In this document: positions 1 to 12,603 of the stretch, in pieces
How positions within the stretch are numbered: the first letter of the stretch is position 1
How the letters are laid out: each line of letters opens with the position of its first letter
Assembly: GCA_914767715.1 (NCBI GenBank)
Contig: OU612074.1
Coordinates: 3,799,501-3,863,500, forward strand
Source of the DNA: Membranipora membranacea
Taxonomy: Eukaryota; Bryozoa; Gymnolaemata; Cheilostomatida; Membraniporidae
Length of the DNA: 64,000 nt
Direction of reading: 5' to 3'
The notes under the pieces: generated by a model
What the model saw: only the letters and a program-made list of their open reading frames with translations
Told to the model about the DNA's origin: nothing
Databases searched by the model: none
Program-made: the position numbers and the translations under genes

Positions 1-145
1 TAACCTTATTAGTGTACCTTTTCGCCTAAATATTTTCAGCCTATACCTTTTGTTAAATTAGCGCAATTTATGCCCTGAGTAATTTCAGCCTCTCAAAAAC
101 CTCACCGATAAGTGGTATCTGTAAACAATACTTCTGGCGTTACAG

Positions 146-243
146 TAGCTCTCGCGCACAAAAAGGATTTACCCGCTGTGTTCCGTTACGCAAAAGAATT
201 AGATGCGATTAAGATCAGATTAGAAGGACCTATTCCAAAAACG
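146..243 (+). CDS. Candidate internal coding exon, gene unknown
   Basis: An open stretch lies between a possible acceptor (...ttacag) and a good donor (ACG|GTAGGT). Read as two carried-over bases plus 32 codons it gives a charged peptide beginning ALAHKKDLPAVFRYAKEL, with no stop. It could be an upstream exon of the JmjC gene that follows. However, it ends in phase 0 while the first recognised JmjC exon needs a phase-2 partner, so at least one more exon would lie between them. No family is recognised. Confidence 0.3.
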
Positions 244-1525
244 GTAGGTTTTTCCTTCTTGCGGGCTTATATCTGGTACTTAGGCTAACAATTATGGATA
301 CATATGGTTAAAGTGTTATGATGTTATCGGTGTGATCAAGTTATAAAAACCAGACATTTATGAGTTTTATCAGGGCATTAAGTCCCGCTGGTGCCTCCTG
401 ATCGACTGGATACATTTAACGTTCTTAAGTTTTTAAATTTCGGAACCCATAATTCAGTGCCGCTCATATTGTTGGATAAACAAGCTTACAGCCCAGGCAG
501 ATGCTAGATCTAATATTATACACCCTTCTCAGTGTTATACTTAGCTTGTGATTATGACAAATCAAATAAGTTCGCTACCCATGCTTCCTGCTTATGGGAA
601 ACACTCTGCTAAACATAATGCAGTAAAGATTGGCGCCCACTCAATTTACTATGAATCAGTTTCATTTTGTTTTTTCACTATGTCAAAAGTGCATTATCCC
701 TGCCCATGCTGTTATTGTTAGCTAGCACAAAGTTCTATTTTTATACTGGTAATAATAGAATATTTTCGCGGAATTTTAGATTCTGTAGGTATGCAACCGA
801 ATAGCTATACAGCGCAACTAAGAACTGTTTATTGGAGCAACACTTTTGCCACTGCACTTTTATTTATAACTTTGGCACCTGTTTCGTTACTCAGTGAATC
901 TGTACAATGAAACGTTCGTTTTTGATTTGAGACCACAAAGTCGCCAACAAAAAATGCTCCGTACAATGATATAACACGGGTATATAATGTCACATGTCCT
1001 ATTTGATTCGCTTCGCTTTGCTTGGAATCGAGCAATTATATCTGACTGTCGCTTTCAATTTTAATTTTGTTAGTGAAACAGCCTACCCCCTTTCAATGAC
1101 ACATCATCGTGCTAATATTGTTCAATGTTCATGAAACAATACTCATTGGTTGGCCATTAAGGGGAAGTTAGGAGTTATGGTGACTATTTGAGCCTGAAGA
1201 CGGCAGCCTGTTTTCTCAATTTGACTGAAATCGAATTGTATGAAAAATTATCAATAACATTGATCATTTCCACTGCCAAACACCGTCATGCTAACCGGTA
1301 TTGGGACCAAGCCGTGTTTATTTTCTAAACCTTTTAAATAGATCAATAAAGTCATCTCAATTACACAGATTTCTCGCTTGCCTATCTTTGCCAACTACTA
1401 GTCGGACACATACACCACTGTGTTGGTGAAGGATGCTGTTTATTAGCAGGTTGTTTACCTCTTTTAGAAGCTCTCTTTCTTATTCTCCCTGTTTGCTCAT
1501 GCTTAGTATTTGTTTGCTGTTGTAG
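244..1525. other. Stretch without recognised gene
   Basis: AT-rich sequence with no convincing exon, RNA gene or repeat that I can see. The 68-codon minus-strand frame at 829-1035 has no recognisable domain or splice context. An N-terminal exon of the JmjC gene is expected somewhere here or before the window, but I cannot identify it. Confidence 0.4.
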
Positions 1526-4500
1526 GTTTGACTGGGGTGAGGTAGTAGAGTTACGAGCACATTTATCAGCTAAGTATAATCAGGGACCATATCTACCTAA
1601 CACTATACAGAGGAGGTCTGACATGACTGTCGCCGAGTTCAGAGATATGTGGGACGGGAAATGGTAAGTGGCTTAGAACTTTTATTTTAACCGAGTGGAT
1701 GATTATACTCGTGAATTGTACTCCGTCTTTTGAACACAGAGTTTTCTATGGAGTCCAGCAACCTGTAATTTAACAGACAAAAAATAAGGGTTGGTACATC
1801 TCAGCCCCTGTTTGTCCAAGGCCTCAGCACATAGGTCTCTCTCAGAGACTCGATGAGTTGACAAGCTCTGCACTCTCCCCACTCAAATAAGCTTGGAGGG
1901 CAGACTGAGTGCTAGCTTCTCTGATTATTGATAATTATTTCTGTTCTCAGTTTTAGCAGTCCCCTTGATATATATTAAAATTGTTACTTGTTTATATTTC
2001 TATTATGCAGGCCGCTCATATTAACAGATGTCGTACCCCAGTGGGGAGCTTATAAGTGGAGTAAAGATTTTCTCTATAAATTCTATTCTCGCTCAAATAT
2101 AACAGTTACCCAAACTAAGGTTAGTGCAGCTCTAGTTGGAGCACTCACACTGTGCTGCGATAGCTGGTAGTAGCATTCCATAATCAACCACTATACCTAC
2201 CCAAAGTGGTTGATAATGAAATGCTACTACCAGCTATCCTAGCCCAGTTCGAGCGCTTAAATTAGTGCAAATCCCATAGAACAGTAACCCTTCAGATATA
2301 TGAGTGTTCTTTTATTCAATGTGTTTGGCATGAGTGTGCTCTTAGTATAACATTGGTGGTCAGATGTCACTCACAAGACACTACAAAAACCATCAGAAAA
2401 TCGACATCATTAACATGTCCAATGATTTTTTACAAACCTGCAGGGGTTGTTTGACAATTCTAAGTGAAATTCAGTAACTCAGTTATTAGAAATGGAATTA
2501 GATAAGTCCTGGAACGAGTTTGGTATCTGTGAGTTACTACGGAGTTTGTGAAGGATGTGTCGATGTAGCAGAACAACTTTTATTAGTCACAATGAAATTT
2601 TTATGTTATATTATCCATATACCATCATCATATTATATTTTATAATCATATATATATACATATGTTTATATATATATATATATACAGTATTCATATTTTG
2701 TAATTGTAGAGCTCACTACAGCATGTGTCAGGAGAGGTTATCCCTCTTGGAGAGTTTTATAAAAGAACCTGGGAGAGAACGACTCCTAACTCATGGCTAT
2801 ATGCAACAGATGAACATTTTATATCTAATCATCCTCCATTGTTACATGATATTGGCTCAAACGTAGGTGATATCTTCTTATGTATAATCATACTCAACAT
2901 TGCCTTATAATTGCGCAGGATCATAACATATCTATAGCGATGTTTTCTGACCCACCCATTTTGATAGACATTGTGATGTCATGTGTAAAGTTGTACATAC
3001 AAGTTGTACAAGACATACACTCTTTCCCATACCGATATCCTCTACTGGAAAAATCTGACCACACAAATTGTTGTTCGTCATGTAGAAGATAATATTTGAC
3101 CGTGACAGCTTGAGTTCTCAATGTTGACTGATTAGAAAGGTGGCATAATTGTAGGAAAAGCCAGTCTTTGTGACACTTGTGACTGTGTTCACTCACTCAA
3201 TCACTGGCCACATAATATTATTAAAAGGCTAATTATAAGACTTTCTAGTTGTCTGCTCTTTGATGTTGGGCAGATAACTCCTGTTCTCAAAGCACATATC
3301 AGGTTTTTTTTACGTTTAGCTCTGTGTTCTTTTATTACAGATATATGCAGAAGAAGATTATTTCAAGTTATTTCCTGAAGAAATCCGACCAAAAAATGCC
3401 ATGTTATTGTGGGGCACAAGGCACTCTCGCTCATATCTACATATTGATCCATTTAACTGGACAGGCACAGTAGCTGTATTAAAAGGCACTAAGAAGTGGA
3501 AGGTAGGATCATTAGAAGATATAAATGTGTGCAAGGAATCAGTAATATAAGGGGGCTAACTTGTTATCTTTGTGAGATGAAGAATAGCACCATTGGTATA
3601 GTCAGGGCTGATATTCCTTGAACATGGCCGTTCGTTCATCAACTTCCTAACTATTTAGAACAGGCAGTGGTGTAATTCAGTTCAATTACATAAGGTTAAA
3701 GTTTAATACAACACATCAGACTAATATTCTTACAGTAGAGGTTATGTAAGATTCTCTATAAGAGTCTATACCAGCTTACAGCAATACAGCTATGCCACAA
3801 TGTATGGCTCACTTACATATAATCCAAGTTTATTTTATATCTATGATTGATCATCAGATGTTTTAAGTTTCATACCTTGCACTTTTCTATGAGTTTCTAT
3901 GAATAACGACACAGATGAGTCGCCTGGTATTTCATATCAGCTCTCACAGATCTAGTTTCATCTCAGCTCTTATCATAAACGTATAATATGTATACTAAGT
4001 AATGATATGCTATTACGGATTTTCCTTTACACTGTAGATGTGGCCTCCTGATATAGAGAATCGTCTGAAGTTTAGAGATCAGCGCTCAGGATTCCTCCTC
4101 GACTGTCCAAGTAAGGTCAGCACTCTGGACTTCTTTGTGCCGAATCCTCCACAGATAATGCTGCCTGGTCTCGGCCCGCAGTTCAACCTTGAGTTCGAAC
4201 AGAAAGCGGGGGAGATCCTGTTCATCCCTACTGGCTGGGCTCACCAGGTAACTTGTAGTACTTAGGGTTGTCACTTGCAGTTATTATTACACTTGGGAAA
4301 TGTGAATGGATATTGTTTGACACAAAACTCCTGAATTATCAGTCTGCACTATTTTGGTGGTTTAGAAACATGAACAGCAAAGAAAATTGTCCATGATGTA
4401 ATCGAGTAACACCATTAGCTAAGAAACCTCAAATTATGCCTCAGTTGATGGTAGCGGCATTCAATAACCAACCACCTTCCAACCAGAACGTAGTTAATAA

Positions 4501-4916
4501 TTTAATACCATACCAGCAACCTAGGCAAAGTCCAAGCAATTAAACTCCTCCCCAGTGGTGTTCTGTTAAGTGCCAAAAAATAACCACCAACGAACTTAGA
4601 CCCCACAACCTAGCTGACATTATACTTTTGATGACACCATTTTAATCTCTTCTATTATCAGGCGATGAACATGGAGGAGACATTAGCCATATCTAGTCAG
4701 TACATGAATCGTAATAATTATCAGTCTATACTCGAGGAGATTATACTCTGTACTCATATCGACTCTCAACTTCCTAATAACTACAACAGTATGAGCCCTG
4801 AGGAGCAGGTCAAGGTCGTAATCTCTCTCATACCAGAGAGCGTTCTGGAGAGCGCTCGGCAGACTAACTCTGAGCTGAGACATCAGCTTATGTGTGGTGA
4901 GGACACGGAGGGCTAG
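1526..4916 (+). CDS. JmjC-domain (cupin-like) oxygenase, copy A, 5' end not found
   Basis: Six exons join in frame: 1526-1663, 2011-2119, 2710-2862, 3341-3502, 4038-4247 and 4662-4916 (stop TAG). All introns are GT-AG and the phases agree at every junction. The product resembles JMJD6/JMJD8/FIH-type Fe(II)/2-oxoglutarate oxygenases. Exon 1-2 carries a typical entry motif (WPLILTDVVPQWGAYKWS). Exon 4 has the iron-binding HxD (SYLHIDPFNWTG) followed by LKGTKKWK. Exon 5 ends in GWAHQ, the probable distal histidine. Exon 6 starts AMNMEETLAIS, where copy B has VMNM; the family usually has V-x-N here. The C-terminal tail is acidic and lacks a membrane anchor. The start codon lies upstream and was not identified. 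The gene converges on the TRIM-like gene that ends about 950 bp downstream. The substrate cannot be inferred. Confidence 0.85.
2137..2272. repeat. Hairpin MITE (CTAGTYTAAGYGCTC family) beside a splice donor
   Basis: Two arms of about 55-60 bp, around GATAGCTGGTAGTAGCATT and its reverse complement, surround a very short loop and form a long hairpin. It begins only about 18 bp after the exon-2 donor of the JmjC gene. The same hairpin is in unit B (about 13667-13798), and related hairpins occur at 4441-4536 and 32925-33072. Confidence 0.75.
4441..4536. repeat. Degenerate hairpin MITE in last JmjC intron
   Basis: The left part (GTTGATGGTAGCGGCATTCA) and the reverse complement of the right part (TTGCTGGTATGGTATTAAAT) match imperfectly. 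It resembles the element at 2137-2272 but is more decayed. The unit B copy is at about 16310-16392. Confidence 0.5.
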
Positions 4917-4927
4917 CTGTAGGTCAA

Positions 4928-4970
4928 AGTGCCATATATTATATTATATTATATTATATTATTTTATATA
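4928..4970. repeat. ATATT pentanucleotide microsatellite
   Basis: A run of tatat/ttata units lies just after the JmjC stop. In unit B the same tract has expanded to about twice the length and gained interruptions (16800-16886). Confidence 0.8.
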
Positions 4971-5866
4971 TCTTGTTATGTTTTTTGTGAGAGAAGGACA
5001 TAAGTCTAGGTGGCAGCTAATCGAGTCGTGTATAGGGACCATTGACTTTTACTTCCTTTGGCTCTATGCCTTTGATATATCAACAAGAGCCCCTTTATTA
5101 ATATACTGTGATTAATTTGGTCTACATCAGTGAAGCTGTACAACTGCATGTTAATTGGATCATCCTTAGGCGGAAGGGTGAGCATATATTAATATCACTA
5201 CTTCCTGTAAAGTTCTCTCTTCCATTTCTCCTTCATCAATACCACTTGTGTATTCTCTGAACCATTTATTTGATGAACAATGACAATGAACAATCGCATA
5301 AACTACCTGAAAACGCATAATGTTAAACATTTGAAGATCTGCTCCCTTATCTGTAGAAAACTTTTGTAGCAGTTTTTTTCTTCTAGATCTGAATATTATT
5401 TTCACAAATATATTTTTAGATATATATCATTATTTTGTTTTTACAAGATGATCCTCCTCAAGTTCAAATAATATACCCTGTACCATTTTCTTACTTGCAT
5501 ATCAATGAGTATATTAACTTTCTTCCCGGAACAGTCGCCAATCAGAAACACTGACCACTTGTCTCACAATGAAGATGTCTTTTCTTTGTAATTTATTTTA
5601 CCCTGCGCCTAGAACAGCCAGAAAAGATCTCATCGCTCAGATTCACAACGACAAGTAATTAGTAAAATGCTGAAAGACTTAGTCACAACAAGTCTCAAAC
5701 ATAATGAATATAAGGTTCATCAAAAACAAACAAGCAGCCAATCAGAGGGCAGTCACTCAATGAAATATAGTTGACATGAAATTGTCAGGCTTACAGAGTA
5801 ACTGTGAATGGTATCGTACACCAGTATTTTCAGGCATATTCTGTGTAATTTATTAATACTGTGTAG

Positions 5867-8800
5867 TTAGTACGTGAGTTGATATAGCGATAGCTTTGAC
5901 CTGTTATCCACACATGCTAACATGTTATCCTTTATGGCCAGGAATGATATGGAGGATTCCTCTGTCTGTAGTTCACTAACATGCTCTCCTATAATTAGAG
6001 ATGTCATATCCAAACAAGTATTACCAGAATTTAACAAAAAAATATTTGCTGAATTATTTTCTGAAAAATTCAAATACCCCTGAGAAGTAAATAAATCAGA
6101 GTTTTGTTGAGTTAGTTTTGGGCTGACCTAATTCTAGCTAGCACGAATTTGCACTTGTTAGGGTGGGAGTCATGTGCCTTCAATATACCTGTGTGGGAAG
6201 GGCAATTTTCTCCCTGTGGCTACTTTTCTCCTCCATAACAAGTTGCAGGTTGAAAGGTCTGAAAAGCCTCTATTTATATTAAAATTGACCATCCCTAAAA
6301 ATATACACAACCATCCCTTTTTATGCATGTATAACACATGTGGGAAATTACTGAATCATTTGCTCTGCATTCTGATTAATGAAGCTCCATTTGCTAAAGG
6401 TAGTTAAGAATAAATCTTACCAGTATCAGGATGGAACATGGTTAGGAAGGCACGATATTGATCATTTCTTGTACTATAGATGACTCCAGCAGAATCTGTA
6501 GCCATATATGTTCCACCTTGATACTCAGTTCTCCAGCTTTGGGCTGCATTTCCAGTTGCAGAGATGGAATATTTTGTCAAATAATTCTGCTCTTTGACGA
6601 TAACTCCATTTCCTGGGTGAGGCAATATTCCAGTAGGTTTGTTCGGCAGACTGATTTTCTTGACATTCTTTCCATCATGAGTGTACAATTGAAGACTCTG
6701 GCTGTAGCTTGCCCGATCCATTATGACTACGAAGTCTTCTGTGACGACAAGTGTTGGCATTCCGTAGGTATCCTCACAGCGGATGTTGCATAGCTGAACA
6801 TGTGTTTGTGGATCCAAGTTGTAATCAGAAGCATGACAGATTAAGTTTTGATTCTGGTAACTGGCAACATATACACGATCTTTGGACTGGGCAAGGGACC
6901 TAATGTAATAGTTTTTGGCTTTGCTGGTGTGCTTGACATGTTTGTGATGAATGCCAGAGATTTTGATGGTCCCATCTTCAACAAACAAAAGATCTCCTCT
7001 ATCTGTAACACTTATAAAGGATGGTGAAATGCTACCAGCATTTAGCTTGATCATCCCTCTTGGAAACAGAGGTCGCAGGTCTATCTCAATGTCGCGGAGT
7101 AATCCTGCAATAAAAAAAAAGATAAACGTTTATTTATGATTCATGCTGTAGGTAAATTCATCAATAAATCTATTATGTGCTGGTTGGTCAAATCAAAAGC
7201 ATTATCGCCCTCTCTAGATATTGATCAAATTTCAACCCAAAGTCCGATTGTGATTAGACAGACTTGTACGAAATAAAGATGAAACCGACCTCTCAGTTTC
7301 TGCTCACAACTATTTGTGCAAGGACTATAAAACATATATCATGGAATCAAACCAAAATATCTTTAATGGAATAGGTGACATGGGTGAGGAGATTGGAAAG
7401 GACTAGCACTATTAGAACTTAAGATGAGTATATTTGGCATAGGTAACAGAATAATAATGAAGAGGACCTGTTGGGGCTGCTACCATCTCCCTTAGGATAT
7501 CACACTCTCCAGTCTCTAGCTGTAGTGCAGCTGCTACCCTCTGTCTGTTAGTCTTATTCTCCTTAATAACCTCAGTGATGTGACATTCTCTCATCAGTCT
7601 CCCCAGCTCATTCTGTACATTCTTGAGCTCATCCATGCTCTCGTGAAGGGTATTCACATACTTTGAGAGCTCCTCATCCATCTTCTTAGGAAACTCGGTA
7701 ATCTGACATTTCTTTACTGCCTCTCGACGCTTGATTTCTGCAATCTATTGAAAATATGTATCATTATAAAAAAAACCCAAGAGACATACCGTACCGCATT
7801 AAAATATTTCACACTTATTAGCATAGAAAACTGCAAAGTAGCTAGCGACAAAGTGTTCATATCAAAAGACTAGCGCCAGAAACTATGGTTTCCTCAATCG
7901 TAATATGCAATACATAAAACCTAAAAAACCAGCCGTCCTAGTAAATACTCACTTGCATGGCTGCAACTTTTTCGACCATCTTTGTCTTGCCTTCCTCATC
8001 ATAGCCAACAACGAGGTCCTCAAACTTAAACATAACTTCTTTAGATTTGGTAGTGAACTCAGTGTGTCTTTTAGATACATTAGTCATGAATGTTTGATAC
8101 TCTTCTTTGAACTTCTTTTCAATTTTGATCAGTGATATCGGTTTGCATTGACCTGCAAGCGAAACAATATTAGTACTTTTAATATTTTGACTCTCTTCCT
8201 GAAATTCAAAGCAAGAACTAGTTTGTAAAATTTTGCTTTGATTGAAACTGGATTGGAATAACTTTTAAAATCTGAATGTCAATCAATATTGGATGTAACT
8301 TGTGCTTGATTGCTTCAGATCAGACCGGTTATAATAAAATAATGGTACAGGCCACTGGGATCAGGTTAGTCCTCTCTACAATACACACTCATACAAACCT
8401 CCATCCTTGGGGCATCGGGGCGTCAGGTCACACTCCTTACACCAGATCCTGTCACAGCGCTCACAGGCTAGGATAAGAACATGCCCATGAGATGGACATT
8501 TAGGATCATCATACTTATCTGGGTTACTCCTATATTCATCATAGGGGATGTATTTGTGGGCATCAAACCACTCATCGTGTATCTAATAAAGTATGTACAA
8601 TAATAAGAGCATGATTTTTGTTATTTCTCTACCAAACCAATGGTATGTTATGGAAGAGGTGTTCCTTTGTTGTCCTCGGAAGCCTTCAGTATGGTGACCT
8701 ACATTGAACGAAGACCAGATGAGTGATAAAGAACTAGTTACATGTCATAAACTTCATCTTACCTGTATGTGCCATTGTGTGGCAGGGAGTTGTCAGCAAC

Positions 8801-9968
8801 TTTTAGTTTATATGACAACTCTCAAATGATGTGACATGATTTCACGAGATATGCTTCTAGTTACATTATTTATTATGTCTGCATTCTGGTTCCAACTGTT
8901 AGCATTGGTATCACAAAAAAATTTTGGTCAGCTACGCACAACTCTAAACGAAAGACTTTTCTAGAATATAGATCTGAGTGCATAATAAATAACCCAGATT
9001 ATTTCTCAGTGATATTAAAATTACCCGGTCAAAACCCGATAAAATCTCAACACTTCATGTGATGCTATGGCAGTATGTCTCACCTCTTTGTGTTTAATAC
9101 ACAGCAGAGTTTTACAGTCCCCACAGTAGCCCATAGAGTTGTCCTCACATGTAGGCTTGGAGCAGGGCAGTGGGTCCCACTTATCCTCTTCCTCATCTTC
9201 CCCCTCTAACTCCGCTGCCTTACCCCTCTCAGCTCCTGGCTCAACAACATTATACTCAGGTAGTGAGTCTAAATCTAGGTCCCTATGTGATTCGCTACAA
9301 CAGAAAACGTACATCTCAGATGGGTTTGAGAATATGGGTTATGTCGCTGACGCTGTACTCTAACTGCTGTTCCCAAGGTACTAATGTTGGGTTGTATTTG
9401 ATCAGGTATCATTATATGAGTGCATCATCAAGAGATTGAGACTCTCTCTGTGATTACAAAGCCATCGACTACAGGGGGAGTGAGGAAGAAGGTTATGAAT
9501 GGGTAGATATGTATTGTTTACTGTCTCTTAGATAAAGCCTCTAAAACCAGATTCGGGTTACTTTGCTTCCCATCAGTCACATGATTGGTGATGATATAAC
9601 GTGATTAGAGTCACCTGTAGGTATAGTGCTGTAAGACTAGTTGTAATCAAAGATGCCATTTATTTTTTCATAAGCTAATGTATTGGCTCTGATTGGTTGG
9701 TGGTGGTTGGTGGTTTTTCTCCCCACAAACCAATCAGAGCCAACACATTAGCTGTTTGATCACTAGAACCAAGGAGTAAGAGACAACTCTAGCTCCTTGC
9801 AAGAAATACTTACCCACATGCAGGACAGATGATTGTTAAACCCGCCCTCAGATCATTCTTGAGACATTGATAGCAGAAGACATGATCACAGGGCAGCTTA
9901 CGGGGATCCTTCATAGCCCCGATGGGATCACAGCAGTAGCTACATTCATAGTCCGCAGGTAAATCCAT
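5867..9968 (-). CDS. TRIM-like RING / B-box / coiled-coil / beta-propeller protein, paralogue A
   Basis: Seven coding exons, in transcription order: 9968-9814, 9294-9084, 8582-8399, 8152-7953, 7744-7468, 7104-6421 and 5988-5867. They total 1833 nt and encode 610 residues with consistent phases. The RING finger is residues 9-51 (C9, C12, C27, H29, C32, C35, C48, C51). An acidic linker follows, then a B-box-like cluster (C96, C101, C109, C112, C117, H120, H124, H131) and a second one (C151, H154, C162, C165, C170, C173). The coiled coil is about 190-335. The C-terminal propeller (about 345-610) has NHL-like strands such as GDLLFVEDGTIKISGIH. The probable role is an E3 ubiquitin ligase with a ligand-binding propeller, in the TRIM2/3/71 style but with no filamin domain visible. 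The start is set by an ATG just after a conserved 5'-UTR acceptor near 9991. AATAAA lies at 5849-5854, just after the stop. Confidence 0.88.
9553..9757. mobile_element. 205 bp MITE-like insertion in TRIM A intron 1
   Basis: Unit B reads straight across this point (ccagat|gatcac), so the 205 bp are an insertion in A or a clean loss in B. The right half folds into a hairpin: GCTAATGTATTGGCTCTGATT pairs with AATCAGAGCCAACACATTAGC. The same right-hand motif recurs near 33300-33325. Confidence 0.7.
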
Positions 9969-10094
9969 ATCTGTGGTAGTGGCTGACCTGTAGTAGTATA
10001 GAAAACGTAGTTCTAACCTCACCGTAAATGATCTTTATGATCGGATACGTTAGAAATGATATGGATGTAGTTATAGGAGAGATGAGTAAAGTTA

Positions 10095-10230
10095 AAATCA
10101 GCCTGCCATGACAAGCAGGTTCAATATGGGAGGAGCAGGGAAGCAACTAGCCTGTCTTGACAAGTTTTGTTGTTGGGTTCGTCCCCTCCCCATGAAAAAA
10201 GCTTGTCAAGACTGGTTAACAAGCAGCCAA
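10095..10230. repeat. Inverted repeat upstream of TRIM A
   Basis: Arms GCCTGTCTTGACAAG (about 10151-10165) and CTTGTCAAGACTGG (about 10201-10214) flank a 35 bp loop. A smaller inverted repeat, GCCTGCCATGACAAGCAGG, lies just before. Both are kept in unit B (about 22397-22530). It may be a MITE or part of the 5' non-coding region; I cannot choose. Confidence 0.5.
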
Positions 10231-10515
10231 TTTGTCAAAACAGAAAAGCGCAGGTGTGATAAATGGTACTATTAAATACTTGTATATCTCATAAAAATAC
10301 AATCATGTCAATATCTTAGTGATGTTCTCCCTTGATACTTATAGCTATTGTGATGTCTCTAACAGTTCTCAGGTGTGAAGTGTGAATGTGTATCTAGGGC
10401 CGGCCCCTGTATCATGTGAATAGTCCCTGGGTGTGAGTTGTGACCTTGTTGATAGCTGGCAATGAAGCTTTCAGATTGTACATTTAGTCTATCAGAGATA
10501 GTGTGTGTTATCAGA

Positions 10516-10526
10516 GGGGAGTCCCC
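10516..10526. promoter_or_regulatory. kappaB-like site 1 of TRIM A
   Basis: The sequence is GGGGAGTCCCC, an almost palindromic match to the NF-kappaB/Rel consensus, about 550 bp upstream of the ATG. It sits inside a longer imperfect palindrome (GTTATCAGA...TCTGAGATAAC). The same 11-mer is upstream of TRIM C, and a one-base variant is upstream of TRIM B. Confidence 0.55.
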
Positions 10527-10722
10527 TTCTGAGATAACACAAACCAATGAACTAAACCTTAGTTCATTGCACAAACACATTGCGCAAATTTTTCAACTAT
10601 TTGTCATCTATTGTGACTTTAAAATAATGCGGATAGTTGGTGAACAAATCAACTGCAGTCTGTGTAGTTGTGTATTATTACCGTCGACATGAACTCATAA
10701 TTGCCATTAATGATTGATTGAA

Positions 10723-10733
10723 GGGAATTCCCC
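10723..10733. promoter_or_regulatory. kappaB-like site 2 of TRIM A
   Basis: The sequence is GGGAATTCCCC, a good kappaB consensus, about 200 bp further upstream than site 1. It is followed by CTTCTTAGTAAAAATAC. TRIM B has the same 11-mer followed by CTTCTTAGTAAAAGATAC. TRIM C has GGGAAATCCC followed by TGCTTGGTGAAAAAATAC. Confidence 0.55.
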
Positions 10734-10802
10734 TTCTTAGTAAAAATACTGTTAAACTGGAATGCCATTATTGTGACAGAGCTATTGGAAATCATTAACA
10801 CA

Positions 10803-11449
10803 ATTGCTATATTGAATATTAGTCAAATTCTAATAGCCATCATATATTACTTTGGAGTTGCCCCACCACACATTAATGAAGGCAACTCCCTCCCATTTTT
10901 ACATGTAGTTGGAATACAAAGGTATAAATAATATGACTCAGCCAGAAACCAGTCAGTCATATAACGGCAACCAGATAGTGCAGACTACTATCATATTTCG
11001 TACTGAGGAATCATATTATACCTTTGTACCAACTACATATATATATACATCATTACATTATGGATCCAAACAAATCAACCAAAAACTTGTAGGACGCTAC
11101 AACAAAACAGAAAATAAAACCGACAGAAAAAGCAAAAAAAAAAAAAGGAAGAAGGCAAGAATGGGAAAGGGACTCTACTTATAACTGCTTACTGTACAAC
11201 ATGTATACTCATGAGGACAGCTAGATTACTCATATGAGGATTATATTACTCAGAAGGCTGGCGGCTAGTAGAGAGGACAAACCACTGATAGCTCTGTACT
11301 GAGAAGAGCTTGCTTGAGCATTTGTAACAGTGATTTGAGGTGAGCCTGTTCTATCGATTGTATTGAGTTTAGTTGTATCGGTTATTCTGAAACCCCTTAG
11401 TTTCAGATATAACACAATGTCAATATCACTATCAGACTGAGACCAGTTC
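10803..11449. other. Unit A-specific stretch, no gene
   Basis: About 630 bp here have no counterpart in unit B, where the flanking sequences join. It contains a hairpin MITE (10903-11038) and an A-rich tract near 11127-11150. The 91-codon frame at 10909-11184 runs through the hairpin and is not a credible gene. Confidence 0.55.
10903..11038. repeat. 136 bp hairpin MITE
   Basis: Terminal inverted repeats of about 25 bp: ATGTAGTTGGAATACAAAGG at the left and the complementary CCTTTGTACCAACTACAT at the right. There is no coding capacity. It is present only in unit A. Confidence 0.65.
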
Positions 11450-12603
11450 ATTTATTTATTTATTTTATTTATTTATTGCGGTTTTCTAAAAGTTTATAAT
11501 CAAAGCAAATTAAAAATAACTTGTTGACCTCACACACATTAAAATAGATACAAAAAATGACTTGAATAAAAAGATATAAGTGGTAGGGTGTTACATACTA
11601 TATAGTGTGTAGGATAATGAAAGCATGGTATCATAAATGGCATGAATAAGATGAAAAGAGAAAAGAAGAAACAGAGAGTGGCAAACAAAAATACAAGTTA
11701 ACAACATTAGGTAGGATTCAATGATAATGGTTCATGAGGCTTGGTTGATTTAGTTACAAATGTATGAAAAATATTTAAAAAGGCTGATTTGCCTAGGTTT
11801 GATCTAATTGAGGGTTTAATTATTTCACAGTTGCTACGAAGTGATCGTGTATGTCTGTTTGATTTGCTAACGAGATGAAGTATGTGCTTGGATGCACGGC
11901 CTTTATGGACCCTCGATTTGACAAAATTGTGAAAAAGAAAATTCCTTCTACTATGGAGAGTATGTAAATTTAGGAGCAAGCGGCCAGATGTGACAGAAAA
12001 TTGTTTGGGGGCTGAAGTTATGATTCTGATTGCTTTATTTTGTACTTTTTCTAATGTATCTGAATTTACAATGATGAGCAGTATTCTACTATAGGTCTGA
12101 TCAGTGATTTGTAAGTCTTCAATGAGTTTTCTACTGTCATGTATCTTTTTAGTTTTGATAACAAGTAGACCATTTTGTTTGCTTTAGAGGCGGTGGCATT
12201 AGCCTGAGGGGTTAAACTAAGTTCTGAATCAAGAATAACTCCAAGAAGATTGAGCGAATGCTTAGATTCTATTTTCAAATTGTTTATTTGGATTTGGTAA
12301 AACTCATCTACATTCTTATTTGAGAAAATACAGTATTGGGTTTTGGATAAGTTGAGTTGAAGGAGATTGTTTGAATACCAATTCGATACTCCTCTCATCA
12401 ATGACTCAGATTTATCCATTAAGGTAGGGCTATCTGTTGCTGTGCAGTAAATAACGGTGTCATCAGCGTAAGCGAATGCAGTTTTGTGCTTGTTAAGGAG
12501 ATCATTGATAGCAAGATTGAATAAGATTGGACCTAGAACACTTCCTTGGGGTACTCCACATGTAATCGGTAGTGCACTGGACTGATCATGATCAACTTTC
12601 ATG
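11450..12603 (-). mobile_element. 5'-truncated non-LTR retrotransposon (LINE, CR1/jockey-like)
   Basis: The minus strand encodes the C-terminal half of a reverse transcriptase. It has the finger/palm motif GVPQGSVLGPILFNL, the catalytic AYADDTVIY and a thumb-like region ending RPIVEYCSSL. The frame then breaks with shifts and stops through 11707-12066. The 3' end is an AATA/TAAA-type tail (plus-strand tttattta repeats at 11452-11478). Unit B keeps the empty site near 23078 (gttcatt|catatg), and short 'tcatt' repeats flank the element. It is a dead copy with no endonuclease part visible. Confidence 0.85.

Noticed and set aside
9139-9439. Plus-strand frames opposite TRIM A exon 2 (and 21660-21942 in B)
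   Set aside because: Shadows of the real minus-strand exon with its acidic linker.
12066-12602. Host gene encoding a reverse-transcriptase-like protein
   Set aside because: Sequence, tail and empty site in unit B show it is a truncated LINE.
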